Positions 1 through 9,506 of a stretch of 64,000 bases of DNA are shown in pieces. The translations under genes were made by a program, and so were the position numbers. Source of the DNA: Candidatus Paceibacterota bacterium (GTDB lineage: Bacteria > Actinomycetota > Actinomycetes > Nanopelagicales > Nanopelagicaceae); NCBI GenBank assembly GCA_035530615.1, contig DATKUL010000002.1, positions 62,001-126,000 of the forward strand. The letters run 5' to 3'. A model generated the notes under the pieces. That model saw nothing but the letters and a program-made list of their open reading frames with translations. It ran no database searches and was not told the DNA's origin. Numbering within the stretch: the stretch's first letter is position 1; the number at the start of each line of letters is the position of its first letter.

Positions 1-212
1 CCAAACTTGTTCTGGTGGCACCAGGTCGATGCATAGTCTCAATGTCGCAAGAGGGAAATAGTGAATTCCTAGCCGCACCAGTCAAAGTCATGATTATTAC
101 TGTTGCTGCCACTCCCAAAAAGATCACTATTTTGTGCGTCAAGGGAAAACTTGTGAAGAAAGTCACCGCAGTAAAGCCGGTCTGCCCAAGTGGGTATACC
201 AAGAAAAGGTGA
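1..212 (+). CDS. C-terminal end of a secreted Ig-like-domain protein (5' end outside window)
   Basis: The frame is open from the first bases of the window to a TGA at 210-212, so this is the tail of a longer protein. The residues APGRCIVSMSQEGNSEF resemble the last strands of bacterial Ig-like repeats found in surface proteins (pattern C.V..SQ.GN..F.AAP). After them comes a basic tail ending CVKGKLVKKVTAVKPVCP then SGYTKKR. I recall tails of this kind on secreted actinobacterial proteins, but that is from memory. An internal GTG at 15 is probably not the start. The stop lies one base before the tRNA-Arg gene on the other strand. Function unknown, probably envelope. Confidence 0.55.
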   Translation, partial: KLVLVAPGRCIVSMSQEGNSEFLAAPVKVMIITVAATPKKITILCVKGKLVKKVTAVKPVCPSGYTKKR

Positions 213-213
213 G

Positions 214-287
214 TGCGCCTGGCAGGAATCGAACCTGCGACAACCCGCTTAGAAGGCGGGTGCTCTATCCGACTGAGCTACAGGCGC
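214..287 (-). tRNA. tRNA-Arg (anticodon TCT)
   Basis: On the minus strand a 7-bp acceptor stem GCGCCTG/CAGGCGC closes the cloverleaf, with discriminator A at 214. The anticodon arm is CCCGC, loop CTTCTAA, GCGGG, giving anticodon TCT. The T arm carries GGTTCGAATCC. No CCA is encoded. It is divergent from ettA. Confidence 0.95.
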
Positions 288-342
288 TGGGGCTACCTCA
301 GGATACGGAGTCTAGCGACTCGAACCACTAAGGTTTATTCCC

Positions 343-2010
343 ATGGCTGAGTTTATTTACACAATGCGAAAGACGCGAAAAGCGCACGGCGACAAGGTTA
401 TTTTGGATGATGTGACCCTCTCTTTTCTCCCAGGGGCCAAGATTGGTGTTGTCGGACCCAACGGTGCAGGAAAATCCACTGTTTTGCAGATTATGGCTGG
501 CTTGCAGCAACCCTCAAATGGTGAAGCATTCCTGTCACCTGGATATTCGGTGGGAATTCTTCTGCAAGAACCGCCACTCAATGATGAGAAAAATGTTTTG
601 GAGAATGTGCAAGAGGGCGTTGCCGAGACAATGGCTCTCATGGCCCGTTTCAATGAAGTTAGTGAAGAGATGGCGAACCCAGATGCCGACTACGACAAAT
701 TACTTACTGAGATGGGAAACTTGCAAGAGCAACTGGATCACCGGAATGCTTGGGATCTCGACTCACAATTAGAGCAGGCAATGGATGCCCTTCGTTGTCC
801 ACCACCAGACGCCGATGTCAAAGTACTTTCCGGTGGAGAACGACGTCGCGTGGCACTGTGCAAGTTGCTACTTCAGCAACCCGATCTTCTTCTTCTGGAC
901 GAACCTACCAACCACCTTGATGCGGAATCAGTGCAGTGGCTCGAGCAGCATTTGAGCAAGTATCCAGGAACCGTTGTGGCAATTACCCACGATAGATACT
1001 TTCTCGACAACGTTGCGCAGTGGATTCTCGAATTAGACCGCGGTCGCGCATATCCATATGAAGGTAACTACTCAACGTATTTGGAAACAAAATCAACGCG
1101 TTTGAAGATCGAAGGACAGAAGGATGCCAAGCGCGTAAAACGCCTCACTGAAGAACTCGAATGGGTGCGGCAGAACTCGAAGGGCCGACAGGCCAAATCA
1201 AAGGCGCGTCTTGCTCGGTATGAAGAAATGGCATCCGAAGCCGACAAGATGCGCAAACTCGATTTTGAAGAGATCCAGATTCCACCCGGGCCGCGTCTTG
1301 GAAATATTGTGGTTGAGGTTGACCATCTCTCCAAGGGTTTTGGTGAAAGGCTTTTGGTCGACGATCTTTCCTTCTCACTTCCTCGCAACGGCATCGTCGG
1401 TGTCATCGGTCCAAACGGTGCGGGCAAGACAACTCTCTTTAAGATGATGTTGGGTGTTGAAGAGCCAGATTCGGGTTCTATTAAAATGGGCGAAACTGTG
1501 AAGATTTCCTATGTCGACCAGTCTCGTGCAGGTATCGATCCAAAGAAGACACTCTGGGAAGTTGTTTCCGACGGGTTGGATTACATCAAAGTGGGACTGG
1601 TTGAAATGCCCAGTCGTGCTTATGTCTCCGCATTTGGATTTAAAGGTCCAGATCAGCAGAAACAGGCCGGCGTTCTTTCCGGCGGCGAGCGAAATCGTTT
1701 GAACTTGGCGTTGACTTTGAAGATGGGCGGCAACTTGCTCCTTCTCGATGAGCCAACAAACGACCTGGATGTTGAAACGCTAGGGTCGCTTGAAAATGCA
1801 CTACTCGAATTTCCTGGTTGTGCAGTGGTTATTTCCCACGATCGTTGGTTCCTTGACCGGGTGGCCACGCATATCTTGGCTTACGAAGGCGATTCACAAT
1901 GGTTCTGGTTCGAAGGCAACTTTGAATCGTATGAGAAGAATAAGATCGAACGGCTCGGTGTTGATGCAGCTCGCCCACACCGCGTCACGTATAGAAAGCT
2001 GACGCGCTAA
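343..2010 (+). CDS. ettA: Energy-dependent translational throttle protein EttA (ABC-F ATPase)
   Basis: 555 aa, the usual length for EttA. There are two ABC ATPase domains in one chain and no membrane segment, as expected for an ABC-F protein that binds the ribosomal E site and couples translation to ATP level. Walker A motifs GPNGAGKST (about residue 38) and GPNGAGKTT (about 356), signatures LSGGERRR (about 162) and LSGGERNR (about 445), and Walker B motifs LLLLDEPTNHLD and LLLLDEPTNDLD are all visible. The charged linker between the domains is typical. ATG at 343 is preceded by AAGG. The stop overlaps the thioesterase start as TAATG, so the two are co-translated. Confidence 0.95.
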   Translation: MAEFIYTMRKTRKAHGDKVILDDVTLSFLPGAKIGVVGPNGAGKSTVLQIMAGLQQPSNGEAFLSPGYSVGILLQEPPLNDEKNVLENVQEGVAETMALMARFNEVSEEMANPDADYDKLLTEMGNLQEQLDHRNAWDLDSQLEQAMDALRCPPPDADVKVLSGGERRRVALCKLLLQQPDLLLLDEPTNHLDAESVQWLEQHLSKYPGTVVAITHDRYFLDNVAQWILELDRGRAYPYEGNYSTYLETKSTRLKIEGQKDAKRVKRLTEELEWVRQNSKGRQAKSKARLARYEEMASEADKMRKLDFEEIQIPPGPRLGNIVVEVDHLSKGFGERLLVDDLSFSLPRNGIVGVIGPNGAGKTTLFKMMLGVEEPDSGSIKMGETVKISYVDQSRAGIDPKKTLWEVVSDGLDYIKVGLVEMPSRAYVSAFGFKGPDQQKQAGVLSGGERNRLNLALTLKMGGNLLLLDEPTNDLDVETLGSLENALLEFPGCAVVISHDRWFLDRVATHILAYEGDSQWFWFEGNFESYEKNKIERLGVDAARPHRVTYRKLTR

Positions 2011-2426
2011 TGATTCACCATAGTTCAATTGAAGTTCGTTGGGATGACTTGGATGCATTTGGCCATGCAAATAACGCAGCGTACTTAACTTTTGTGCAAG
2101 AGGCCAGGAACGATTTCATATGGTACTCGCGCAAGGCTGCGGGGAAACGCGAGCTCTTAGGAGACATGGTCGTCGCACGAGCTGAAGTGGATTATTTGGA
2201 GCCGATCTACGATGGCGGAATCGAGATTGATGTAGCAATCACCGTTGGCCGTCTAGGGAATTCTTCATTCGAACTCAATTATGTAATTTCCCATCAAGGG
2301 ATGATTCACGCCCGCGCCAAGACAGTGCAAGTTGGCGTATCTATGGAGACAAAGAAGTCTCGCCCACTCACTGAAGAAGAGCGAAGCTTTTTGTCAGATT
2401 ACTTAGAGGTTTCCGCGGAAGGATAA
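2010..2426 (+). CDS. Acyl-CoA thioesterase, 4HBT hotdog family
   Basis: 138 aa. The N-terminal pattern VRWDDLDAFGHANNAAYL is the hallmark of 4-hydroxybenzoyl-CoA-type thioesterases, with the Asp of DAFGH as the likely catalytic residue. A single hotdog domain fills the protein, which probably acts as a cytosolic multimer hydrolysing acyl-CoA; the acyl group cannot be read from sequence. It overlaps ettA by one base (TAATG) and ends 2 bases before the glucosidase gene, so it is the middle gene of an ettA-thioesterase-glucosidase-globin unit. A thioesterase next to an ABC-F gene is, from memory, common in actinobacteria. Confidence 0.85.
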   Translation: MIHHSSIEVRWDDLDAFGHANNAAYLTFVQEARNDFIWYSRKAAGKRELLGDMVVARAEVDYLEPIYDGGIEIDVAITVGRLGNSSFELNYVISHQGMIHARAKTVQVGVSMETKKSRPLTEEERSFLSDYLEVSAEG

Positions 2427-2428
2427 TA

Positions 2429-4120
2429 ATGACAGACCAGAATTCACTCCCGGCACGTTCGGAGCGACCATGGTGGCGAGATGCAGTCACGTATCAGATT
2501 TATATCCGTTCTTTCGCTGACTCCAATGGCGATGGCAAAGGTGACGTAGATGGAATTCGTTCGCGACTTCCGTATCTCAAGGGATTGGGCATTGATGCAA
2601 TTTGGATTACTCCTTGGTATCCATCACCGCAGAAGGATCATGGATATGACGTTGCCGACTACATGGATATCGAACCTGATTATGGCACGCTGGCAAATGC
2701 GCAAGCACTTATCAAAGAGGCGCACGAACTCGGAATAAGAATCCTCGTCGACATTGTTCCAAATCATTCAAGTGATCTGCATGAGTGGTTTCAAGCAGCC
2801 CTTAAAGCAGCCCCAGGATCGAAAGAGCGAAATCGATATTGGTTTAAGGACGGTAAGGGCGAGTATGGCGAACTTCCGCCCAATAATTGGACCTCCGTTT
2901 TTGGTGGTCCCGCGTGGGAGCGAGTTATTGAGGCTGATGGAAAGCCGGGGCAGTGGTACTTACATCTTTTTGCAGTAGAGCAACCGGATTTCAATTGGGA
3001 GAACGAGGAAGTCCGAGCTTATTTCGAGGATGTCCTTAAATTTTGGCTCGATCGCGGAGTAGATGGATTCCGAATTGACGTGGCTCACGGAATGGTGAAA
3101 TTGGCTGGTCTGCCCGATATCGTGGCACCAGATCCAACATCGGAGATGCTTGCACCCGAGAACCGTCCATTCTGGGATCAGGAGGGCGTGCACGAGATCT
3201 ACCGTCAGTGGCGCAAGATTCTTGATTCGTACCCCGATCACCGCATGGCGGTGGCTGAAGCATGGGTCAGTCCGTCCTCACGCATTGCCCGCTATCTTCG
3301 CCCCGACGAATTGATGAATTCATTTAACTTTGATTTTCTCAGCTCTGCGTGGAAACCCGATGAGTTGAAGAAGATGATCAACCATTCTCTAGAAGCACTT
3401 GCAGAAGTTGGCGCACCTTCATCATGGGTCTTCAATAATCACGATGTTGTTCGCTCGGTTGACCGTTTCGATTTGGGACTCATTGCCGGGACCGGAAGTA
3501 CAACCCGTGAGCGCCACGGGGATGAAAAGCAATTCAACATTGTCCGCGGAACTCAAAGAGCCCGTGCCGGTGCACTTCTGATGCTGGCGCTTCCCGGTGG
3601 CGCATACATTTATCAAGGTGAAGAGTTGGCACTTCCGGAAGCCCGAGAAATTCCGGAAGCCCGCCTCACCGATCCACGCTGGTCACTCAGTGAGTACACC
3701 GATCGGGGCCGAGATGGTTGTCGCGTTCCTCTCCCATGGAAGAGGGATTCTTCGGGTGCTTTTGGATTCTCAAATAATTTTAATCTCACTCCCGACGAAG
3801 CATGGCTTCCACAGAGCGCATCCTGGGGATCGTTCTCCGTAGAAGTTCAAGATGGAGATCCTGCGTCTACTTTGACGATGTATCGCAAAGCCTTGTCCAT
3901 TCGTCACGAAGAAGAGGGTTTGGGCGATGGACCGATGACGTGGATAGAAGCAGGTCCTTCAGTGGTGGCATTTTCGCGTCCAGGTAATTTCGCTTGTTAT
4001 GTGAATTTCGGAGCACCATGTGATTTACCGTTGGGAGCTGACTTACTTCTGTCGAGTGGACCACTTGATGGAATTAAGTTGCCGACGGATACAGCAGTGT
4101 GGTTGCGACTCTCGAAATGA
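2429..4120 (+). CDS. GH13 alpha-glucosidase
   Basis: 563 aa glycoside hydrolase of family 13 (oligo-1,6-glucosidase/alpha-glucosidase type). The (beta/alpha)8 barrel signatures are visible in order: [10 protein letters not shown] (about residue 110), GFRIDVAHG with the nucleophile Asp (about 216), AVAEAW with the acid Glu (about 276), and FNNHDVVRS with the transition-state Asp (about 338). No signal peptide, so it probably acts in the cytosol on imported malto-oligosaccharides or sucrose-like sugars; linkage preference is not readable. ATG at 2429 follows GGAAGGAT. The stop overlaps the globin ATG at 4117. Confidence 0.9.
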   Translation: MTDQNSLPARSERPWWRDAVTYQIYIRSFADSNGDGKGDVDGIRSRLPYLKGLGIDAIWITPWYPSPQKDHGYDVADYMDIEPDYGTLANAQALIKEAHELGIRILVDIVPNHSSDLHEWFQAALKAAPGSKERNRYWFKDGKGEYGELPPNNWTSVFGGPAWERVIEADGKPGQWYLHLFAVEQPDFNWENEEVRAYFEDVLKFWLDRGVDGFRIDVAHGMVKLAGLPDIVAPDPTSEMLAPENRPFWDQEGVHEIYRQWRKILDSYPDHRMAVAEAWVSPSSRIARYLRPDELMNSFNFDFLSSAWKPDELKKMINHSLEALAEVGAPSSWVFNNHDVVRSVDRFDLGLIAGTGSTTRERHGDEKQFNIVRGTQRARAGALLMLALPGGAYIYQGEELALPEAREIPEARLTDPRWSLSEYTDRGRDGCRVPLPWKRDSSGAFGFSNNFNLTPDEAWLPQSASWGSFSVEVQDGDPASTLTMYRKALSIRHEEEGLGDGPMTWIEAGPSVVAFSRPGNFACYVNFGAPCDLPLGADLLLSSGPLDGIKLPTDTAVWLRLSK

Positions 4121-4491
4121 GTACCTTCTTTGAAGAGGTCGGTGGAAGTGAGACTTTCGCGGATCTAGTTTCACACTTTTATGCTTGTGTAGCCGTCAAT
4201 CCAATTTTGAGACCAATGTACCCAGAATCAGATTTGAAAGGTGCGGCCTTGCGCCTCCAAATGTTTTTGGAGCAATACTGGGGAGGACCTACAACTTATT
4301 CGGACGAACGCGGACATCCGCGCTTACGTATGCGCCATGCCGGTTTTCACATTGCCATGCCGGAAAGGGATGCGTGGTTGGAGTGTATGAAATCGGCGAT
4401 TGCAGCGTTGGATATTGAAGATCATCTCAAAGTTGAATTCAATCAATATGTTGAGATGGCAGCCAACTCTTTGGTGAATCAACCCGACTGA
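4117..4491 (+). CDS. glbO: Group II truncated haemoglobin (trHbO-like)
   Basis: 124 aa. I placed the start at ATG 4117, which overlaps the glucosidase stop as ATGA; an upstream GTG at 4099 would add six residues unlike the family. A 2/2 globin fold is indicated by [17 protein letters not shown], the group II signature FLEQYWGGP and the proximal-His segment RMRHAGFHI. Such proteins bind haem and handle O2 or NO near the membrane. The gene closes the glucosidase operon and overlaps the convergent mechanosensitive channel gene by 13 bases. Confidence 0.88.
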   Translation: MSTFFEEVGGSETFADLVSHFYACVAVNPILRPMYPESDLKGAALRLQMFLEQYWGGPTTYSDERGHPRLRMRHAGFHIAMPERDAWLECMKSAIAALDIEDHLKVEFNQYVEMAANSLVNQPD

Positions 4492-5075
4492 GAGCGGTTG
4501 CCGACCTTAAGAATTTCGCCGTTTCGCAGATACCAGAGGGTGCCCGCCTCATCTCGCACCGTCGTAATCCGAAGTCCGACCCTTTCGACTTTTCCGGAAA
4601 TCTCTAGGACGTCAATGCGATCGCCCACTCCATACTGATCTTCAATGAGCATGAATAATCCGGCCAGTACATCGCGGACAATCGTCTGAGCGCCCAGGCC
4701 GAATGCGATGCCGATTACTCCTGCTGATGCGATGAGGGGACCGAGGTTGAGTCCGAATTCGCCAAGGATCATGCCTAGGGCGATCACCCAAATGACTGCA
4801 TTGAGAGTGCTTGTGAGCACCGTTCCAGTGGTTCTGGCTCGTTCCTTCTGGCGGTTGACGGTGGCGGCGAGTCCGTGGCTGAGATCCACTGCAGCCAGTC
4901 GATTCATCGCTCGCGTGATGGCACGGCTGCCCAGCCGCTGCGCGATGAGGGCAACGAGAATGATTTCGAGGATATGCAATGGGGAGCCGCTAAACCAGTC
5001 CCAGATTTCCTGAGTCCGATCTGTGAAGTTCAGAGCCGTATTGCGAGGCGAAAGTGAGAAGAATGCGCTCATCAT
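4479..5075 (-). CDS. Small mechanosensitive channel, MscS family
   Basis: 198 aa membrane protein. Hydrophobic segments lie near residues 30-50 and 85-105, followed by the conserved pore helix and beta-domain start [20 protein letters not shown], then [12 protein letters not shown]. It is shorter than E. coli MscS and lacks most of the C-terminal vestibule, as in YkuT-like channels. Probable role: pressure release under hypo-osmotic shock. ATG at 5075 overlaps the 5' region of the divergent HNH gene and its 3' end overlaps glbO. Confidence 0.8.
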   Translation of the reverse strand: MMSAFFSLSPRNTALNFTDRTQEIWDWFSGSPLHILEIILVALIAQRLGSRAITRAMNRLAAVDLSHGLAATVNRQKERARTTGTVLTSTLNAVIWVIALGMILGEFGLNLGPLIASAGVIGIAFGLGAQTIVRDVLAGLFMLIEDQYGVGDRIDVLEISGKVERVGLRITTVRDEAGTLWYLRNGEILKVGNRSQSG

Positions 5076-5176
5076 GGGACGACTCTAACTTAATCTTCTT
5101 TAAATACTGCGTAGGTGAGTTCTCTTACGGCAAGATATGCGCATCGGCGCGAGCCACGCGCCTGATCGGAGCGATT

Positions 5177-5692
5177 ATGTCGCGCACTCTTGTGTTAAAC
5201 GCAACCTACGAGCCACTAGGGGTTGTTCCAGAGCGACGCGCACTCATTCTTGTCCTGAATTCACGGGCCACCATGATTGAAGATTCTGGGTCGGTATTTC
5301 ACTACGCAAGTGGTCAAATGGCGCTGCCGGCCGTTATCAAACTCAATCGATTTGTGCGTGTTCCCTACCGGCATAGCGTTCCACTTTCACGGCGGGCGAT
5401 TTTCGCACGCGATGGTGGGCGATGCGTTTACTGCACCGCACCGGCAACTTCGATTGACCACGTGGTCCCGCGAAGTCGAGGCGGCGGACACAGCTGGGAG
5501 AACGTCGTCTCTGCCTGCCATCGTTGCAACGCTGCCAAGGCCGACAAGCATCTCAAAGATTTAGGGTGGCGCTTGAAAGCCCTTCCGCGTGAACCAGTTG
5601 GGGCAGCCTGGCGCGTCCTAGGTGCTGGTCGCACCGAGATTCGTTGGCTGCCTTACTTAGAACCCTTTGGAGTGGAAGCGGCTACTGCTTAA
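5177..5692 (+). CDS. HNH endonuclease-domain protein
   Basis: 171 aa from ATG 5177, chosen because homologues begin MSRTLVLNATYEPLG; the frame is open further upstream but that part looks non-coding and would overlap mscS. The HNH domain spans about residues 75-120: CVYC, SIDHVVPRSRGG and ENVVSACHRCNAAK, with two CxxC-type zinc ligand pairs and the catalytic His in DHV. The family is widespread in actinobacteria as a single core gene of unclear role. Its 3' end overlaps pepN convergently by 11 bases. Confidence 0.85.
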   Translation: MSRTLVLNATYEPLGVVPERRALILVLNSRATMIEDSGSVFHYASGQMALPAVIKLNRFVRVPYRHSVPLSRRAIFARDGGRCVYCTAPATSIDHVVPRSRGGGHSWENVVSACHRCNAAKADKHLKDLGWRLKALPREPVGAAWRVLGAGRTEIRWLPYLEPFGVEAATA

Positions 5693-8234
5693 CCTGCGCA
5701 TCCTTAACTTGTGCTTTCAAGGCACGAGCCATCGCATCTCGGTTTTCCGAAACGATGCGTCGCAAACCGCCAGGGGCCTCTTTACCAATATGCGCCAGCC
5801 ATGCCTCTGTTGCATCCAGAGTCGATTGAGCCACAACATATGTTGGGTATAGACCAACCACGATATTGGAAGCCATCTCGTAGGTCTCTGAATTCCAAAC
5901 CTCAAGAATGATGTCGAAATAGCGCTCGACGTAAGGCACGAGGAGTTCGCGCTGCGAAGGACGTTGGAATCCGCGAATGGTCGAAAGTTGAATGTGGTTA
6001 CTCAACTTCTCTTTAGTTGCAGCTTCAAATGCACGTGCTTTTGCTTCCGCCGTTGGGAAAGCGGCGCGCGCTAGCGCGGCTGAACGAAGGCCATTTGCGG
6101 TGTTGTCCTGCGCAAGTTCTGCTTCGACATCTTCGATAGTTGCGAGGCCTCGCTCCACGAGGGCATTGAGGAAATGCCAACGAAGATCGGCATCCACAAC
6201 CAAGCCCTTGACCTCACCGTTGAGCATCCTGCGAATGCGAGCACCTTGTTCGGGAGTGCTTGCCGAACTTGCAAGTGCGCGGGAGTAGGAAAGCTGAAGA
6301 TCGCTTCCAGCTTCGGCTCTATTCAGAAGTGACTCAATGCCATTTGCGAGTTGAACGCGCAGTCCTTGGCGGTGTGATTCTGCGGCAAAAAGTTCTACCG
6401 CGGTCTCGAGTTGTGTCAGGGTCATTCCAACTACTGCCACATCTGGCTCACCAGCAAGTGCGTTGATCGCCATGGGGACATAATCGCTGGCAGCAAGTTC
6501 GCCATCGCGGAGCATGTCCCATGCAGCCGACCAACAGAGCGCGCGGCTTAAGGGATCCTGGATAACGCCGAGGTGGTTCTTGAGAGTCTCGACTGATCGC
6601 TCATCAAAGCGAATCTTTCCGTAGGAGAGATCTTGATCATTGATGAGTACGAGGTCGGCTAACTCCTCACCCGAAAGTTCGGGTACGGAAGTCGAGGCGC
6701 CGAAAACATCAAGTTCAACGGCCCTTCGACGAACAAGGGCGCCATCTCTTAGGTCATACAGACCAATAGCCATGCGGTGTGGACGAAGCTCGGTGGATCC
6801 CACTGGCATCAAGGGAGCTTCCTGGAGGATAGAGACCGAGGAGTAATTCTCTCCGGAAATTTCTAACGCAGGACGGAAGGTGTTTACTCCCGCGGTCTTG
6901 AGCCACGTCGCAATCCACGGGGTCATATCGCGACCGCTGGATGCCTCTAACTCGACGACTAGATCGTTGAGAGTTGTATTTCCCCACGCGTGCTTTGCGA
7001 AGTACTTGCGCAGTCCTTCAACGAATTCATTCTTTCCAACGTAGGAAACCATCTGCTGCAAGACGGATGCACCCTTTGCATAGGTAATTCCATCAAAGTT
7101 GGTTCGTACTGCTTCCATATCGTGCATATCAACAACAATGGGGTGCGTTGATGAAAGTTGGTCTTGACGGTAGGCCCAGTTCTTTCTTTCGGCATTGAAG
7201 ACGGTCCAAGAATTGGTAAAACGTGTCGCCTTCTCAAGCGTGTAGTACGAAGCCCACTCGGCGAATGACTCATTGAGCCAGAGGTCATCCCACCATGTCA
7301 TAGTGACGAGATCGCCGAACCACATGTGTGCCATTTCGTGAAGAATGACGTTGGCGCGCCAGTTGTAGTTCTTGTCGGTCACCTTGCTGCGGAAGACGAA
7401 GTAATCTTCTGCGAAAGTCACGCAACCAACATTCTCCATCGCGCCGGCATTGAATTCGGCGACCGCTAGTTGGTCGTATTTATCAAAGGGATATGCCAGG
7501 CCAAACTCCTTCTCGTAGAAGGCGAAGCCTTGCTTGGTGATCTTGAAGATTTCATCCGAGTCCATATGGGGAGCAAGTGACTTACGGCAGAAGAGGCCAA
7601 GCGGAACTGTCTTCTCTCCAACGTAAACATCATCAACCCGGTGGTACGAACCCGCGACTACGGCAGTCAGGTAAGTGGAAATCACGGGTGTGGTTGTAAA
7701 GACCCAGCGCTTTTTCTGGTCTCCGACCTCGGTTACCGATTCGATTGGGTTATTTGAAATTACTTCCCAGTGCGCCGGGACAAGAGTTGTAATTGAGAAG
7801 GTGGCTTTGAGGTCTGGTTGGTCAAAACATGGAAATGTTCGTCGCGCATCCGCCGTCTCGTGCTGGCTGTAGAGGTAGACCTCGCCATCGGCAGGGTCGA
7901 CGAAGCGATGTAGACCTTCTCCGGATTTTGAATAGATTGCCTCAACGCTCAAAACTAATTCGTTCTCAGCGGCAACTGCAGGAATAAGGATCGACTCTCC
8001 GTCGTAATCAGAAACATCAAGCAACTTGCCATTGAGAGTCGCGGATATGACACTCTTACCGACCGCATCAACAAAAGTCGGGGAGCCAGGCTTTAAGCCA
8101 GAGAACTTGATCACGGCATTTGATGTGAAAGTTTCAGTCCCCGAAGTCAGATCCAGATCGATGACATAACTATGGACCTTGATAACGCTGGCGCGCTCTT
8201 TGGCTTCGGCTCGGGTGAGGTTGACTCCTGGCAC
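5682..8234 (-). CDS. pepN: Aminopeptidase N (M1 zinc metallopeptidase)
   Basis: 850 aa, the usual length. The substrate-binding motif GAMEN is near residue 263 and the zinc motif HEMAHMWFGD near 299, with the third ligand Glu in LWLNESFAEW near 322. A C-terminal helical ERAP1-like domain follows. It removes N-terminal residues from peptides in the cytosol and probably finishes degradation after Clp. GTG at 8234 is supported by AAGGAG six bases upstream. The gene is convergent with the HNH gene and divergent from trmB. Confidence 0.95.
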   Translation of the reverse strand: MPGVNLTRAEAKERASVIKVHSYVIDLDLTSGTETFTSNAVIKFSGLKPGSPTFVDAVGKSVISATLNGKLLDVSDYDGESILIPAVAAENELVLSVEAIYSKSGEGLHRFVDPADGEVYLYSQHETADARRTFPCFDQPDLKATFSITTLVPAHWEVISNNPIESVTEVGDQKKRWVFTTTPVISTYLTAVVAGSYHRVDDVYVGEKTVPLGLFCRKSLAPHMDSDEIFKITKQGFAFYEKEFGLAYPFDKYDQLAVAEFNAGAMENVGCVTFAEDYFVFRSKVTDKNYNWRANVILHEMAHMWFGDLVTMTWWDDLWLNESFAEWASYYTLEKATRFTNSWTVFNAERKNWAYRQDQLSSTHPIVVDMHDMEAVRTNFDGITYAKGASVLQQMVSYVGKNEFVEGLRKYFAKHAWGNTTLNDLVVELEASSGRDMTPWIATWLKTAGVNTFRPALEISGENYSSVSILQEAPLMPVGSTELRPHRMAIGLYDLRDGALVRRRAVELDVFGASTSVPELSGEELADLVLINDQDLSYGKIRFDERSVETLKNHLGVIQDPLSRALCWSAAWDMLRDGELAASDYVPMAINALAGEPDVAVVGMTLTQLETAVELFAAESHRQGLRVQLANGIESLLNRAEAGSDLQLSYSRALASSASTPEQGARIRRMLNGEVKGLVVDADLRWHFLNALVERGLATIEDVEAELAQDNTANGLRSAALARAAFPTAEAKARAFEAATKEKLSNHIQLSTIRGFQRPSQRELLVPYVERYFDIILEVWNSETYEMASNIVVGLYPTYVVAQSTLDATEAWLAHIGKEAPGGLRRIVSENRDAMARALKAQVKDAQVKQ

Positions 8235-8299
8235 GTTGCACTCCTTATAGGCGTTGACGGTGATTACGTTGTTCTATCCAATCATGAAAGGCTGGGGTC

Positions 8300-8959
8300 G
8301 TGGACACCCCGACGATCAAGAGTTTCAAGCTCCGCGGAACTCGCATAACCGCTGCCCAAGAGGCGGCACGAGAGCGTTTGTGGGCGGTTTACGGCGTTGA
8401 TTTCATTCCAGAGAGGTTGACTCTCGCATCCCTCTTCCCTACCGCCCAAAAGGTCGTGGTCGAGATCGGATTTGGAATGGGCGAGGCGACTATTGAAGTC
8501 GCAAAAGGGTTTCCGGAGACCGGGTTCCTTGCGGTCGATGTGCACCAACCAGGCATTGGGAAATTATTGGCATTGATTGAAGAATCTGGACTAACCAATG
8601 TCCGTGTGATGGATGAGGATGCGCACCTGATTCTTGGATCCATGATTGATAATGAATCCCTAGACGGCATCCATCTCTTTTTCCCCGATCCTTGGCCCAA
8701 AACTCGCCATCACAAACGTCGGATCGTGAACGAGCAATTCATTTCTCTGATTCACTCCAAATTGCAACCAGGTGGAACATTTCACGTTGCCACTGATTGG
8801 CATCCCTACGCGGAGTGGATAAAGGATTGCTTGGCAAATTCAAATTTATTTGTTGGAGGAGAGGTAGACCGACCGGAATGGCGTCCGATCACTAGATTTG
8901 AAGGTCAAGGAATTCGCAAAGCACATCGGGTTGCGGATCTGATTTACAAAAAAATTTAG
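8300..8959 (+). CDS. trmB: tRNA (guanine-N7-)-methyltransferase TrmB
   Basis: 219 aa. The SAM-binding motif is VVEIGFGMGEATIEVA, and the family signature FFPDPWPKTRHHKRRIV is followed by FHVATDWHPYAEW. The enzyme makes m7G46 in tRNAs using S-adenosylmethionine. GTG at 8300 follows AAAGG. The last four bases overlap the convergent rpiB stop. Confidence 0.94.
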   Translation: MDTPTIKSFKLRGTRITAAQEAARERLWAVYGVDFIPERLTLASLFPTAQKVVVEIGFGMGEATIEVAKGFPETGFLAVDVHQPGIGKLLALIEESGLTNVRVMDEDAHLILGSMIDNESLDGIHLFFPDPWPKTRHHKRRIVNEQFISLIHSKLQPGGTFHVATDWHPYAEWIKDCLANSNLFVGGEVDRPEWRPITRFEGQGIRKAHRVADLIYKKI

Positions 8960-9411
8960 ACGATGCCTTCGTTTTCATAGTCAGCGATCTGACCAATGCG
9001 ACGCATATGTCGCTCATCTCCGCTAAAAGGTGTCGCAATGAAGGTGTCGATGAGTTCTTTGCAGACCTCAGGGGAGTGCATCCGTCCGCCGATGGAGATG
9101 ACATTTGCGTTGTTATGTTCGCGTGCGAGTTTGGCAATTTCATTGCTCCAGACAAGTGCTGCGCGAATTCCCTTGACCTTATTTGCGGCCATTTGTTCGC
9201 CATTACCGGAACCGCCAAGGACGATTCCGAGTGATTCAGGATCTGCTGCAGTCGCTTGAGCCGCTGGTATGCAGAAGACGGGGTAGTCATCCATCGGGTC
9301 ATATTCAAAGGGTCCATGATCGGTGACTTCGTGGCCACTGTCTTTCAAGTGGTCGATCAAGATTGCTTTTAATTCAAGCCCTGCATGGTCGCTACCGATG
9401 TGAATGCGCAT
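8956..9411 (-). CDS. rpiB: Ribose-5-phosphate isomerase B
   Basis: 151 aa. It interconverts ribose-5-phosphate and ribulose-5-phosphate in the pentose phosphate pathway. The N-terminal GSDHAG, the phosphate-binding GGSGNGEQMAANK and the HNNANVISIGGR segments are clear. The position that is the active-site Cys in E. coli RpiB is Gly here, and the GNGEQ Glu is present. This matches the mycobacterial enzymes, where that Glu is reported as the base. Translation probably starts at ATG 9411. Convergent with trmB. Confidence 0.93.
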   Translation of the reverse strand: MRIHIGSDHAGLELKAILIDHLKDSGHEVTDHGPFEYDPMDDYPVFCIPAAQATAADPESLGIVLGGSGNGEQMAANKVKGIRAALVWSNEIAKLAREHNNANVISIGGRMHSPEVCKELIDTFIATPFSGDERHMRRIGQIADYENEGIV

Positions 9412-9445
9412 GGCGGAAGTCTCTCATGAACCCTGCGGGGCAAAG

Positions 9446-9480
9446 CAAAAACCCGCCACTGCCAGGAGTGACGGGTTTTG
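9446..9480 (-). terminator. Rho-independent terminator
   Basis: Stem CCCGCCACT / AGTGACGGG (one mismatch) with loop GCCAGG, flanked by A and T runs so it can act in both directions. It lies just past the minus-strand gene ending at 9507 and before the rpiB start, so it ends the Met/Gly-rich gene's transcript. Confidence 0.8.
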
Positions 9481-9506
9481 CTGACCTTTATTCCGCTTTG
9501 GAAGTG

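Noticed and set aside
5054-5176. Upstream extension of the HNH gene
   Set aside because: It would overlap mscS and add residues unlike the family; ATG 5177 gives the standard N-terminus.
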